From positions 23,203 to 87,202 of the forward strand of contig JAFZQB010000012.1 in assembly GCA_017552385.1 (NCBI GenBank): DNA of 64,000 nt, written 5' to 3'. Both the position numbers and the translations under genes were made by a program. This DNA comes from Candidatus Saccharimonadota bacterium (GTDB lineage: Bacteria > Patescibacteriota > Saccharimonadia > Saccharimonadales > Saccharimonadaceae). The notes below the pieces were generated by a model. The model saw only the letters and a program-made list of their open reading frames with translations, made no database searches and was not told the origin of the DNA. Below, in pieces: positions 52,645 through 61,611 of the stretch. Numbering within the stretch: the first letter of the stretch is position 1; every line of letters starts with the position of its first letter.

Positions 52645-53142
52645 ATGAAAAACTGGTTGGTGAGGGACAAGAGTAAGCACAGTAGTTTGACTGCTACGAT
52701 GAAGACAAACATTCACAAACGAAACGACCCAGCGGTGGCTCGAAGATTCGTGACTTGGGGCGTGATGATTTCTACGGTAATGGTAGGACTATCGCTTTTT
52801 GTGTCGATTTATTTTGATCCTGAGCGCGTAGCCGAACGTAAGCTTGCAGAACTTGCTACGACTTATTATGAGACGTATTATCATGAAAAATTTATGAAGA
52901 CCGTGGACCCAGAATTGAAAGACGAGAAGTTGGAGACATATGAGAAGACTGGGTTCCAGCCAGTGCTGCTTCGCCAGCTGTTGCTCTATCAAAATGGAAA
53001 ATACGCTGGCTATAAACAATATTTTGAAAAAGATGGGTTTGATTGTGATAAGAATCTGACTAGTGCGACATTCTATCCAGTTGCTCCGTATGGTCCGAAA
53101 GATTACAGAGTAGAATACAATATTAAGTGTGAAAGCAAGTAA
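52645..53142 (+). CDS. Hypothetical single-span membrane protein
   Basis: The 165-residue protein has a basic N-terminus of about 30 residues, one span (about residues 35-55, FVTWGVMISTVMVGLSLFVSI) and an external part with two cysteines near the end (FDCDKN and NIKCESK) that could form a disulfide. No family is recognised. It is a single gene with its own promoter and a terminator. Confidence 0.6.
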   Translation: MKNWLVRDKSKHSSLTATMKTNIHKRNDPAVARRFVTWGVMISTVMVGLSLFVSIYFDPERVAERKLAELATTYYETYYHEKFMKTVDPELKDEKLETYEKTGFQPVLLRQLLLYQNGKYAGYKQYFEKDGFDCDKNLTSATFYPVAPYGPKDYRVEYNIKCESK

Positions 53143-53174
53143 AAACCACCCAGCGATTGGCTGGGCGGTTTTTT
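53143..53174. terminator. Bidirectional terminator
   Basis: CCACCCAGC (53146-53154) pairs with GCTGGGCGG (53160-53168) with one mismatch, with A- and T-runs on both sides. Confidence 0.8.
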
Positions 53175-53185
53175 GTGAAGAATTT

Positions 53186-53893
53186 TTAATTTTTTGAGTC
53201 TTTGATCGTTACGCCACCGAATCCACCAGCTGCATCGACATAAATCGTGCACTTGGTTTTGTCGGAGATCACTTTGCGGTCATCCGAAGTTCCACCAAAG
53301 ATAAAGCCGGACTTGGTCTTAACTCTTACATCGTCTGGGACAATGATATCGATGCCGCCAAACATGCAGAAGGCTTTTATAACGGTGTCTTTTTTGAAGA
53401 TAGCCTGGGACAAATCTAGTTCTGCTCCACCAAAGACCGCAGTGATATCTGCCCCCTCGAACTCTTCTTTGTTATAAACTCTGTCGCTGCCAGAGAAGAT
53501 AGCGACGAGCGAATCTACTTTGACGCCTTTTCTACTTTTTTTTACCTCTTTTTCGATTTCTTCAGCGAGGTTTCTTTGAAAAATGCTTTTAAAGATAAGT
53601 GAAAGGCCGGCAAGAATGAGGACGGCGGCAATTAGAACCTTCCAAGCTACGTTCCAATCGAATACTCCTTGCATGGCAAGAAGCAAAATTACTCCGATCG
53701 CAATCGTAAAGAGGTTGCCAAATTTATGTTTGTCGGTGATAAGACCAACAACTCCTGGGACGATGATGAACAAAGTCCACCAACCCTTGAAGAATATGTC
53801 GAAGTTGAATAGTCCGAGGGCTTTTCCACCAAAGATAACGCCAAGCGCTAAAATAGCTAAGCCCCAAATGATTGATTTTACTTGTTGTTTCAT
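53186..53893 (-). CDS. LiaF-like membrane protein
   Basis: I start at the ATG at 53893 (235 residues) because the TATAAT at 53908-53903 overlaps the region of the earlier ATG. Four hydrophobic spans (about residues 5-100) are followed by a soluble beta-rich domain with VFGGAELDLSQ, CMFGGIDIIVPDDVRVKTK and IFGGTS repeats, as in LiaF/YvqF C-terminal domains. LiaF proteins modulate a cell-envelope stress kinase, but no LiaS/LiaR pair is next to it. It is divergent from pnuC. Confidence 0.78.
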   Translation of the reverse strand: MKQQVKSIIWGLAILALGVIFGGKALGLFNFDIFFKGWWTLFIIVPGVVGLITDKHKFGNLFTIAIGVILLLAMQGVFDWNVAWKVLIAAVLILAGLSLIFKSIFQRNLAEEIEKEVKKSRKGVKVDSLVAIFSGSDRVYNKEEFEGADITAVFGGAELDLSQAIFKKDTVIKAFCMFGGIDIIVPDDVRVKTKSGFIFGGTSDDRKVISDKTKCTIYVDAAGGFGGVTIKDSKN

Positions 53894-53976
53894 AATGATT
53901 GGATTATACATGATTATCGGTAATGATGGAAGTTTACTTTTAAATAATATATAATTTGATGCATAGGTAAAATAAA

Positions 53977-54654
53977 ATGCTAAAAGACTGGACTAAATTT
54001 GAAAAGGCTTTTCTAACAACCGGTACGTTGTCGGCAATTATTTTGACTATTATTTGTAAGAGTCCGTGCATAGATTTGATCTACGTTGTAATGTACTTGT
54101 GGACTGCTTTGTTACTCGCGAAGGGTAGGTATGCTTGCTATATCATCGGGATAATAAGTACGTTTTTCTATGCAGCCGTATCGTATAGCAATCATTATTA
54201 TGGTGAAGTGATTATCGCACTTTGTTGTACGCTGCCGTTGACGATATTGGGGCTCGTTAACTGGCTTAGGCACTTGGATAGTAAGAAAGTAGTAATTATA
54301 AAAGATATAACTACGAAAGAAATATTACTTCTAATTGCGTCGCAAGTGATAATGGCAGTCGGGTACTATTATTTGCTGAAAGCTTTCGGCACCAGCAACT
54401 TGCTTGTCAGCACGATTAGCATTTCGGTGAGTTTAATAGCGACTTATTTGGAAGCACGCAGGAGTGAGTATGGCTTCGTTGGGTATATTCTGAACGATAT
54501 AATATTGATAGTTCTGTGGGGTATCCCGTTCATCAGTGGCGATATTACGCTTGCTACAGCTTGGCTTTGCCCGATTCTGTTATTAATTAATGATATTTAC
54601 GGTGTAAATAATTGGAAAAAGATAAAGCAAAGACAAAGAAAGGACAAGGAATGA
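53977..54654 (+). CDS. pnuC: PnuC-type nicotinamide riboside/NMN transporter
   Basis: The 225-residue protein has about seven membrane spans and the PnuC end YGVNNWKKIKQRQR, with W and ARRSEYGFVGYILND-type loops. It should import nicotinamide riboside or NMN for NAD synthesis, which suits a host-dependent cell. A TATAAT at 53950-53955 serves it with a leader of about 15 bases. The next gene overlaps by 4 bp. Confidence 0.78.
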   Translation: MLKDWTKFEKAFLTTGTLSAIILTIICKSPCIDLIYVVMYLWTALLLAKGRYACYIIGIISTFFYAAVSYSNHYYGEVIIALCCTLPLTILGLVNWLRHLDSKKVVIIKDITTKEILLLIASQVIMAVGYYYLLKAFGTSNLLVSTISISVSLIATYLEARRSEYGFVGYILNDIILIVLWGIPFISGDITLATAWLCPILLLINDIYGVNNWKKIKQRQRKDKE

Positions 54655-55028
54655 ACTTGTTTGACTACAAAGAGTTAATTGACCATAAGCCAATGCATAT
54701 TGCTACGGTGAATAGTGAAAATAATCCGAACCTGGCCGTTGCGGCTGACGTGAATGTTATAAAAGAGAACGAGCTGATTATTTCAGCGAACGAGATGAGC
54801 CATACACAAGAAAATATAAGTCATAATCCGAATGTAGTAATAACGGTTTTTGACAAAGATTGGGTTGGGATAAGATTGTTTGGCAAGGCGAAGTTCTACA
54901 CTGAAGGAGAGTATTTCAATTATTGTAAAAATAAATTCTTCGGGCATGGTGAGGTGACCAAGTTTGGCGCAACAGAGCCGAAGGGTGCAATCGTGGTGAC
55001 GGTGGAGAAAGTAGAAGAGTATAAGTAA
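54651..55028 (+). CDS. Pyridoxamine 5'-phosphate oxidase-like FMN-binding protein
   Basis: I start at the ATG at 54651, which overlaps the pnuC stop (ATGA), giving 125 residues. The split-barrel pattern is visible: HIATVNSENNPNLAVAADVNVI, NELIISANEMSHTQENI, NVVITVFDKDWVGIRLFGKAKFY. Such proteins bind FMN, F420 or heme; a true PNPOx would be longer. An AAGGACAAGGA precedes the start. Its pairing with pnuC is suggestive of cofactor metabolism, but the substrate is unknown. Confidence 0.72.
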   Translation: MNLFDYKELIDHKPMHIATVNSENNPNLAVAADVNVIKENELIISANEMSHTQENISHNPNVVITVFDKDWVGIRLFGKAKFYTEGEYFNYCKNKFFGHGEVTKFGATEPKGAIVVTVEKVEEYK

Positions 55029-55074
55029 GACCTTGTGGTCTTTGGGCTAATCGGCGGGGGTTCAAAATAAAAAA

Positions 55075-55089
55075 TAGCCCTTCGGGCAA
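55075..55089 (-). terminator. Weak terminator after the tRNA-Glu pair
   Basis: GCCC-GAA-GGGC on the minus strand, followed by TATTTTTTATTTT. The stem is only 4 bp but the T-run is long. Confidence 0.5.
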
Positions 55090-55099
55090 TTACTAGCTT

Positions 55100-55176
55100 T
55101 GGTGATTCCGGCGGGAGTCGAACCCGCGATTTTCTGGATGAGAACCAGACGTCCTAGACCACTAGACGACGGAACC
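55100..55176 (-). tRNA. tRNA-Glu (anticodon CTC)
   Basis: The minus strand forms a cloverleaf: acceptor GGTTCCG/CGGAATC, anticodon stem TCTGG/CCAGA with loop TTCTCAT (anticodon CTC), T loop TTCGACT, discriminator A and an encoded CCA (55102-55100). It is the second tRNA of a tandem pair. Confidence 0.95.
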
Positions 55177-55194
55177 GCACTCACCATAATAAAA

Positions 55195-55269
55195 TGGTGA
55201 TCTCTGCGGGAGTCGAACCCGCGTTGACGGGATGAAAACCCGTTGTACTAACCGTTATACTAAGAGACC
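55195..55269 (-). tRNA. tRNA-Glu (anticodon TTC)
   Basis: Minus-strand cloverleaf: acceptor GGTCTCT/AGAGATC, anticodon stem ACGGG/CCCGT with loop TTTTCAT (anticodon TTC), T loop TTCGACT, and encoded CCA (55197-55195). It is transcribed first in the pair. Confidence 0.95.
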
Positions 55270-55279
55270 GGCTCTCGCT

Positions 55280-55308
55280 ATTATAACAAAGACTGAAGAA
55301 AAAGGCAA
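55280..55308 (-). promoter_or_regulatory. Promoter of the tRNA-Glu pair
   Basis: TTGCCT (55308-55303), a 17-bp spacer and TATAAT (55285-55280) with an extended TGT. Confidence 0.75.
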
Positions 55309-55332
55309 GGATGGACCCTAGGGTAGACTTAA

Positions 55333-55361
55333 TTGACCGATATAGTAAAATATGCTATAAT
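55333..55361 (+). promoter_or_regulatory. Promoter of the 55.4-kb gene
   Basis: TTGACC (55333-55338), a 17-bp spacer and TATAAT (55356-55361). Unlike many genes here the transcript has a proper leader with GGAGGAGG. Confidence 0.75.
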
Positions 55362-55391
55362 ATAGATATAATATTGAGGAGGAGGATCAAT

Positions 55392-55931
55392 ATGCTCATT
55401 ATAATTCTTTTTTTATTGTTGGCGATTGTACTTCTTGCATGCTCGGACCACACCGATAATAATGAACAGAAGAAGAAATCTGTATTTACGTACTTCGGGG
55501 TTTTCTTCTTGATTTGTACGTTTTTCGGTGGATTAATTATAGCGTCCTGGAGCAAAAGTGGCGATCTTATCCCGTATACGGCGTATAATCTTGAAAAAGG
55601 TGATGACACTATCGAACTAGTTACCTTGCCGGAAGATCCTGATCATCCTGATAACCGATTCATTTCACTTGGGAACAGCCTTAAGGGTAGCAAGTACTAT
55701 ATTTATGCGACGAAATCGTGGGGTGGCTCAAAAAATGTACAATACGACGAAGTGGACTCTTTGCTCATCGACAAGAGTGACGAGGAAACCCCGCATCTTG
55801 GGATTTACTTCAGTAAAGGAGGCTTCAGGGAGTGGTACTATTATATATATGCAATACCGCTGAAGAGAAGCTTCTATGTTGCAGTAGTTCCTGAGTCGGA
55901 ACCTGTCGAAGATACGTTTAATCTTGAGTAA
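55392..55931 (+). CDS. Hypothetical membrane protein
   Basis: I start at the ATG at 55392 because GAGGAGGAGG lies just upstream (179 residues). Two spans near the N-terminus (about residues 2-18 and 33-52) are followed by an external domain of about 120 residues with a KYYIYATKSWGGSKNVQYDEVDSL stretch. LLACSDH recalls a lipobox but sits at the end of the first span, so a lipoprotein is not certain. No family is assigned. Confidence 0.6.
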   Translation: MLIIILFLLLAIVLLACSDHTDNNEQKKKSVFTYFGVFFLICTFFGGLIIASWSKSGDLIPYTAYNLEKGDDTIELVTLPEDPDHPDNRFISLGNSLKGSKYYIYATKSWGGSKNVQYDEVDSLLIDKSDEETPHLGIYFSKGGFREWYYYIYAIPLKRSFYVAVVPESEPVEDTFNLE

Positions 55932-55948
55932 ATCGCCACAATGCAAGC

Positions 55949-55974
55949 CCGCCCGAGCAATCGGGTGGTTTTTT
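55949..55974 (+). terminator. Terminator of the 55.4-kb gene
   Basis: CCGCCCGA (55949-55956), a GCAA loop, TCGGGTGG (55961-55968) and TTTTTT follow. Confidence 0.8.
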
Positions 55975-55991
55975 ATTCGAAGAAGAGGGTT

Positions 55992-57395
55992 TTATTGATA
56001 GCTGACGGATCCACCGTAGGACTGAGGAACGGCAGAAATCCAGGTTTTGCCTGGCACGAGCTTAATATCGTTCCCTTCGCTATCGCGAAAGATAATTTGA
56101 GATTCTTTGGAGGATTTTTCCCATGTGCCTTTGATAATGGTGCCGTTCTGGAAGATATAGGCGTCACCAGCGCCAATGACAGAAATGTCTTCGTGGTAGT
56201 TGTCATAAGATGCTTTGCGTTCCTGAACCATCATGCCAATGACGGTGTTAGCGGTTATTTGGACTTCATCGCAAACTAACTCCGGGGTAACTTCTTCGGT
56301 CTTGCCAGAGCAATCATAGCTGGTGTGAGGTTGGCCGGTCTCATATGAACGTTTGTAAGTGTTGGTGGTTTCGTCATAGTCATAGACAGGGTTGAAATTG
56401 GGCATGGCACCGATGCGAATTGTGATGTGAGTAACGTTAGGGGCTAGTGCATTAGTGTCGCCCCTTGATGGTTCGTCGATCTTGAGTCTTTCCTTGGCCT
56501 GGACATCGATTTTGTTACGTGCGGCTTCTACTGGCGTAAAACGGGCGAAGGATTTGATATCGGATGACAGGTAGCCGTTGACCGTATTGAAACCGTTGAG
56601 ATATTCATTAGAAGTGAAAAGGTTATTCCACAGGCGCTGAACAGTGTAGTTGGTGGATGAGCGCCACATATAGGCGTAATTTTCTGTTAGGTCGCGTACG
56701 CCGTAACTCTTAATAGCGTCAAGAGCGTCTGCGGCGCCACCGGCGTGCACGACAGTACAGTCAAATGGTATATCCCAGTTGAGATAGTAGATTCTTAACG
56801 AACGGATGGGACCAATGACTGCAGGCGGGTCTTGATAAATTGCGGCGAAGCGTGTAATGCCAGATTCGGCGATAGCTTCAAATACGACTTGGGCGTCTTG
56901 TAACCCAGCCTGAGGGCGTGCACCATCGACGCCGTTTGGAATTTGGACGCAAAATGTTGGATGGGAATTTGCCTCTTCTGAGGCGATTTCTAGGCCAGAT
57001 AGGCGTGAGTAATAATGTGGAACATCTGGCTCTTCTTCGGTTTTTTCTGGAGTGATGACGACTTCTGGTTCGGGCTCGGCTTCTATCTCGGGTTCTTTAC
57101 CCATCAGCTCATCAAAACTGCCATGAAACACTACGAAAAAGACGACGATTAAGCCTAGGATGAGAGTTCCGACGGATGACAAAATAATGATGAGTGTCTT
57201 CTTTGATTGTTTTTCTTCTGAAGTTTCTTTAGGCAGGTTAAGATTCTTTACGCGTTCTTTGGCGATTTTCTTGGCAACGATTTCCTCGGACGATTCGGGC
57301 GTTCCTTCGGTCTCGGGCTCTGGTGGAACTGGCTCTGGGGTAGCCTCAGTGGCCGTTTCGGGCGTAGTATTAGGTAACGGAAAAGCATCTTGCAT
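55992..57395 (-). CDS. DUF3048 (YerB-like) membrane-anchored protein
   Basis: From the ATG at 57395 the protein has 467 residues: a cytoplasmic, acidic and Pro-rich N-terminus, a single span (about residues 66-88), an acidic linker, then a DUF3048 domain (VQIPNGVDGARPQAGLQDAQVVFEAIAESGITRFAAIYQDPPAVIGPIRSLR, with YLNWD) and its C-terminal partner domain (ITIRIGAMPNFNPVYDYDETTNTYKR). YerB-type proteins are extracytoplasmic; their function is unknown. The TGTTATAAT promoter has its -10 at 57407-57402, 7 bases before the ATG. Confidence 0.82.
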   Translation of the reverse strand: MQDAFPLPNTTPETATEATPEPVPPEPETEGTPESSEEIVAKKIAKERVKNLNLPKETSEEKQSKKTLIIILSSVGTLILGLIVVFFVVFHGSFDELMGKEPEIEAEPEPEVVITPEKTEEEPDVPHYYSRLSGLEIASEEANSHPTFCVQIPNGVDGARPQAGLQDAQVVFEAIAESGITRFAAIYQDPPAVIGPIRSLRIYYLNWDIPFDCTVVHAGGAADALDAIKSYGVRDLTENYAYMWRSSTNYTVQRLWNNLFTSNEYLNGFNTVNGYLSSDIKSFARFTPVEAARNKIDVQAKERLKIDEPSRGDTNALAPNVTHITIRIGAMPNFNPVYDYDETTNTYKRSYETGQPHTSYDCSGKTEEVTPELVCDEVQITANTVIGMMVQERKASYDNYHEDISVIGAGDAYIFQNGTIIKGTWEKSSKESQIIFRDSEGNDIKLVPGKTWISAVPQSYGGSVSYQ

Positions 57396-57401
57396 ATGCT
57401 T

Positions 57402-57410
57402 ATTATAACA
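57402..57410 (-). promoter_or_regulatory. Leaderless promoter of the DUF3048 gene
   Basis: TGTTATAAT, -10 at 57407-57402; the ATG is at 57395. Confidence 0.6.
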
Positions 57411-57443
57411 CAATGCAAGGTTCTCGTCTTGCTTTATCTGGCG

Positions 57444-58901
57444 TTATTGTTGGTCTAGTAGCAAGGCGTTTTTGACTTTGTTTAGTCTAGACATAGTGGT
57501 TTCTTTGCCTAAGACATCCAAAGTGTAATCGAGTGCTGGTGAAAACGGAGCGAATGATACAGAAATGCGGATAAGGCTGAATAGCTCGGCTGGCTTCTTG
57601 CCAGTAGCTTCTAGGAGTTGATTGAGGGCGACTTTAAGAGATTCTTCGTTCCAATTGTTGAGGCCTTCTAGTTTTGAGATGGTAGTTCCGAGAAGTGACG
57701 ATAGCTCTTGCTCAGAGAATCTTTTTACAAATTTGTTGTTCAATAATTGTTCTATGTCGAACTTCGGATCTTCGAAGAAGTAGCCGGTCATTTCGCGAAG
57801 GTCGGAGAGGGTTTTGAGGCGATCGTAGATAATAGCAAAGACACGCTTTTTGTAATCATCATCGTAGTTCTTTGCGGAGTCGGGCCAGAAGGCTAGGGTT
57901 CTTTCATAGAACTTATCAATCCCATGTTCATCGACCAATTTTCTTATCCATTGACCATTCATCCAGAGCAATTTGACTTCGTCGTAGCGAGCGCCAGAAT
58001 TCTGAATGCGGTCGAGAGAAAATTTTTCAATGAGTTCTTCTTTTGTATAAATTTCTTGTTCGGTGCCGTCATTCCAACCTAGGCAGGCGAGATAGTTTAG
58101 CATAGCTTCGGGTAACACGCCATCGTCGCGATACTCGGTGACGGATTTTGCGCCGTCGCGTTTGCCTAGCTTCTTGTTACCTTGCGGGGCAAGAATGTGT
58201 GGGAGAGAGACGAGAAGAGGTTGCTCGATGCCGAAGGCCTCGTAGAGAGCGAGATAATTAGGTGTGCTAGAAAGGTATTCTACGCCGCGTGCGACCATGT
58301 TGACGTTCATCAGAAAGTCGTCGACGATGTGAGCGAAGTTGTAAGTTGGCAACCCGTCTTTTTTGATGAGAACGATGTCGTCTTGAACTTCTGGGCCAGC
58401 AGAAAGATCACCCATAACCTCATCGTGCCACTTTCTGGGTTTTGGATCGGCTTTGAAGCGAATCGGTATGCCGGGCTGCCACTCTGGGATGTTTTCTGGG
58501 CGATGATTGCGGTAGAGATAAGGAATCTTTTTGGCATTGTCGGCATCGCGGTAGCTTTGAATGGTATCTGAGTCAGTGGGGTCGGCGTAAGCACGGCCGT
58601 CAGCAATAAGTTTTTTAGCCCATTCAAGATAAAGCTCTTTTCGCTCAGTCTGAAAATATGGAGCGTGAGGACCGCCGACTTCTGGACCTTCATCCCATTC
58701 GAGCCCAAGCCATTTTAGAGTATCCATAATAAGCTCGGTTGCACCTTCGACGTAGCGAGCCTGATCGGTATCTTCGATACGGAGGATAAACGTACCTCCA
58801 GACTGTCGTGCGGCTAGATATGGGTAAATAGCTGAACGAACATTTCCGATATGGATATACCCTGTCGGTGAGGGCGCGAAACGAGTGATAATCTTTTTCA
58901 T
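57444..58901 (-). CDS. gltX: Glutamyl-tRNA synthetase
   Basis: The 485-residue class I synthetase has FAPSPTGYIHIGNVRSAIYPYLAAR (HIGH motif), RIEDTDQARYVEGA, DDFLMNVNMVARGVEYLSSTPN, and KLGKRDGAKSV (KMSKS-type). The C-terminal helical domain (TTISKLEGLNNWNEESLKVAL) follows. It charges the two tRNA-Glu genes located about 2 kb away on the same strand and, if GatCAB is present elsewhere, also tRNA-Gln. TATAAT at 58914-58909 lies 8 bases before the ATG, again leaderless. Confidence 0.94.
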   Translation of the reverse strand: MKKIITRFAPSPTGYIHIGNVRSAIYPYLAARQSGGTFILRIEDTDQARYVEGATELIMDTLKWLGLEWDEGPEVGGPHAPYFQTERKELYLEWAKKLIADGRAYADPTDSDTIQSYRDADNAKKIPYLYRNHRPENIPEWQPGIPIRFKADPKPRKWHDEVMGDLSAGPEVQDDIVLIKKDGLPTYNFAHIVDDFLMNVNMVARGVEYLSSTPNYLALYEAFGIEQPLLVSLPHILAPQGNKKLGKRDGAKSVTEYRDDGVLPEAMLNYLACLGWNDGTEQEIYTKEELIEKFSLDRIQNSGARYDEVKLLWMNGQWIRKLVDEHGIDKFYERTLAFWPDSAKNYDDDYKKRVFAIIYDRLKTLSDLREMTGYFFEDPKFDIEQLLNNKFVKRFSEQELSSLLGTTISKLEGLNNWNEESLKVALNQLLEATGKKPAELFSLIRISVSFAPFSPALDYTLDVLGKETTMSRLNKVKNALLLDQQ

Positions 58902-58908
58902 AAAACTA

Positions 58909-58914
58909 ATTATA
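58909..58914 (-). promoter_or_regulatory. Leaderless promoter of gltX
   Basis: TATAAT, -10 at 58914-58909; the ATG is at 58901. The terminator of the upstream gene lies just behind it. Confidence 0.5.
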
Positions 58915-58918
58915 TAAT

Positions 58919-58946
58919 AAAAAAGACCGGTCGTAAACCGGTCTTT
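58919..58946 (-). terminator. Terminator of the 58.9-kb gene
   Basis: AAAGACCGG and CCGGTCTTT around TTTACGA, with TTTTTTATT on the minus strand. Confidence 0.85.
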
Positions 58947-58955
58947 AAGATGAAT

Positions 58956-59846
58956 CTATAGTGATGTCACGATAGACTTGATTTGTTTCTTGGTTAGGTT
59001 GTTGCCAGATGCATTGATCTTGTAAAGAATGTTTCCATTGATCCAGGCGGCGCTACTGCCGGCGATGAAGATGGTAATCCCCTGTTCGCGAACTGAGGTG
59101 TAATTGTTGCCCCAAGTAGCTTTGACATAGGAAGCTTCCAAGGTCTCATTGTCCCAGGTGGTCTTCTCTTCTGAAATGGTGAAGGACCCACTTTCGGAGT
59201 CTGTGAAGGTCATTGAAATTTTCTTTTCTTCGGACACGATGTCAGAAAGCGAATAGCCGCGAGGAATGTAGGTAGGATAAGTAGCGTCGATTCCAGTCTG
59301 CATGGCGGCAACACGGACAGAAATATCAGGAGTGTTTACGGAAACAAAGTAGCCGACGGCGCCGACGACGAGAGCAGCACAGCCGAATGCCAGGAGAAGC
59401 TTTTTGGCTCCGAGAGTACGTTTGCTGGAAATAGATGCAACGGTGGATGCCTTTTCTTCGGACTCTATAGCGGCAACGGACTTGAGGGCGGACTTTACGG
59501 CGCTATCTTTAACGGCTTTTGCTTTTTCTGTTTTAGGAGAAGCCACTAAGTTCTTTTCGATTGTCACGGAAATAGGTTGGGCCTTGGAAGTGGCGGCTGG
59601 AGTAGCGGCGGCTTCTGCGACGGTCTTGCTAGCTTTGAGTGCGGCTAGACGCTCGCGGTTAATTTTGTCAGCTAAAGCTTGGCGGCGTTTGAGGTCGTCA
59701 GCACGTCGCTTGGCAACGGAGTCGATCGCGGCGACTTTTTCAGGTCTTTTGACGTACTTTCTATTTAGGGTAGTTGAACGTTGGACCCGATGGTGAGACG
59801 CGGAACTCGTAATGCTCGTGCGGTTGACGCTTTGGTCTTTGTCCAT
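58956..59846 (-). CDS. DUF4367-like membrane protein
   Basis: The 296-residue protein has a cytoplasmic basic and Ala/Lys-rich N-terminal half of about 145 residues, one span (about 146-167, KLLLAFGCAALVVGAVGYFV) and an external domain. That domain fits DUF4367: YPTYIPRGYSLSDIV, then SGSFTISEEKTTWDNETLE, VREQGITIFIAG and AAWINGNILYKINAS with a final KQIKSIVTSL. Such domains occur in anti-sigma-like or sporulation-type proteins; the role here is unknown. AGAGAGGT precedes the ATG; TTGCTT-17-TATTAT is a likely promoter. Confidence 0.65.
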   Translation of the reverse strand: MDKDQSVNRTSITSSASHHRVQRSTTLNRKYVKRPEKVAAIDSVAKRRADDLKRRQALADKINRERLAALKASKTVAEAAATPAATSKAQPISVTIEKNLVASPKTEKAKAVKDSAVKSALKSVAAIESEEKASTVASISSKRTLGAKKLLLAFGCAALVVGAVGYFVSVNTPDISVRVAAMQTGIDATYPTYIPRGYSLSDIVSEEKKISMTFTDSESGSFTISEEKTTWDNETLEASYVKATWGNNYTSVREQGITIFIAGSSAAWINGNILYKINASGNNLTKKQIKSIVTSL

Positions 59847-59942
59847 AATTAAATAATTACCTCTCTTGATGATAGTTCTTATATCTATAATAAGTTAAGC
59901 AGTATAGAAAAGCAAGAGCTATTTTTTGTATTTTTTATATGC

Positions 59943-59948
59943 TATAAT
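59943..59948 (+). promoter_or_regulatory. Extended -10 of the PEGA gene
   Basis: TGCTATAAT, -10 at 59943-59948. Transcription near 59955 would leave a leader of about 24 bases to the ATG at 59979, without a Shine-Dalgarno. Confidence 0.45.
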
Positions 59949-59978
59949 TTTAGAGCATAAATAATATTGTTTTGCTGT

Positions 59979-61550
59979 ATGGATGAACAAGAAAGAATAG
60001 AAAGACGTGCGCACGTTCGGTTGATTATTACTGAGGTGCTGATGTTTTTGTCGGTGATTTTACTGGTGGGCTTTTTGACGTTGATCGTAATGGGATATTC
60101 TTTCAATCTGAAGGAACTTGGTGGATCTGGTGAAGTAGTTGAACGATCAGGTTTAGTGCAGATATCTTCCGCACCGGCCGGCGCGACGATATTTATTGAT
60201 GGCGATGCGCCACTGCTACTTGCGACGAACGCAAGCAGAACTATGTTGGCCGGCGAGCACGAAATTAGCCTCTCGAGAGATGGATTTAGCGGGTGGAGTA
60301 AGAAGATCGTTGTTACTGAGGGCATGATGTATAGGCTTAATTATCCGAGACTATTTAAAGAAGAACGAGAAAAAGAAGAAGTGATGCGGTTTTATGCGTC
60401 GGCCGAGGTCAGTGATCGCATCGATAAGATCAGCGAAGATGAAAAGGTGAAGACTTATGCTGGGAAGATTAAATTCGTGAGCGTTTCTCCGAATAATGAG
60501 CAGATGATGATTCTGCTAGATAAAGAGCTCTATTTGGTTAATATAAATGACAATACGCCAGTATTAAAAATATTGGCGGTGCCAAGCGAAGACGGATCGA
60601 GTGTTGCAGAAATTACAACGATTGAATCAGCAGAGTGGAGTGGGAATAGTGAAAGATTGCTTGCGAAAATGAATGGTGAGTGGGTGGTGATAAATGTGCG
60701 GAATGCAAAAGAAACTGTATGGCTAACGAAACTGCTATCCGAAAATGGCGTGAATGATATTAAGTTCGAGAATGAAGCTGGAGACAGATTGTTGGTGTTA
60801 AATGCAAAGAAAGAGTTAGCGGAGTTGAATGTGCGCGAGGAAGAATTAAGTGATGTATTATTAGAAAATGTAGAGAGGTTTGATAATGATGGTGATAAAG
60901 TAGTATATCTAGCGAAGACGGAATTTATAGACGAATGGCGTCTTGACGGTCAAGAAGGAACGGTAATGGTAGAAGGGTATGGCGTTTTTGGTTATCGTGT
61001 TGGGGATGAAGAAAGTCATAGAATCGTGAGGACAGAGGGAGATAAGGATAAAATACGAATTGCAATAATGCAATACTTCCAAGATATATATGTGGGTGTG
61101 TATGATGGCGGGTATGGTGGCGGTAGGTTTAGTATGCTAATAAGAAATGGATGGGTAAGTGGAGACGGGGCTATGGCACAGATAATTGGAGAAAAAGTTG
61201 ATTTTGATGTCACGAGTATGAAAAAGCGTGGAAAAGGTATGGTGTTCGAACTCGTGGGGGCTGAGAAAAAGGCAAAAGTGTTTGATATTGAGGCGATGGC
61301 GATGACAGAGATAGATACAACTGGTTGTGGATGGGTGGATGAGTTTTTGCGATATCGAATTGATGATGGGAAGCTGTCGGTTTTGGACTATGACGGGCTG
61401 AATGAACGGACCTTGGTTGATTCTAACGTGGCTAATGGACACGAGGTAGTAATTTCTGGTAATGGTCGTTGGATGTATTATTTTGGGCGTGAAGAGACGA
61501 ATAATAGTGGTGAGATTAGGGAGACGCTGATTCGAGAGAAGATCAATTAG
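59979..61550 (+). CDS. PEGA-domain membrane protein with beta-propeller-like C-terminus
   Basis: I prefer the ATG at 59979 (523 residues); a TTG at 59967 is also in frame. One span (about residues 20-42) is followed by a PEGA domain (QISSAPAGATIFIDGD, AGEHEISLSRDGFSGWSKKI) at about 60-110, then about 400 residues of strand-rich repeats (KFVSVSPNNEQMMILL and SGNGRWMYYFGR) that look like a WD40/YVTN-type propeller. It should face outside the membrane and bind a surface partner or glycan, which is inference. Confidence 0.75.
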   Translation: MDEQERIERRAHVRLIITEVLMFLSVILLVGFLTLIVMGYSFNLKELGGSGEVVERSGLVQISSAPAGATIFIDGDAPLLLATNASRTMLAGEHEISLSRDGFSGWSKKIVVTEGMMYRLNYPRLFKEEREKEEVMRFYASAEVSDRIDKISEDEKVKTYAGKIKFVSVSPNNEQMMILLDKELYLVNINDNTPVLKILAVPSEDGSSVAEITTIESAEWSGNSERLLAKMNGEWVVINVRNAKETVWLTKLLSENGVNDIKFENEAGDRLLVLNAKKELAELNVREEELSDVLLENVERFDNDGDKVVYLAKTEFIDEWRLDGQEGTVMVEGYGVFGYRVGDEESHRIVRTEGDKDKIRIAIMQYFQDIYVGVYDGGYGGGRFSMLIRNGWVSGDGAMAQIIGEKVDFDVTSMKKRGKGMVFELVGAEKKAKVFDIEAMAMTEIDTTGCGWVDEFLRYRIDDGKLSVLDYDGLNERTLVDSNVANGHEVVISGNGRWMYYFGREETNNSGEIRETLIREKIN

Positions 61551-61611
61551 GGGTAAGTGTGCTATACTATAAATAGCATTGGTACTTTATTTTTGTGGAG
61601 GGGGTGAAAGA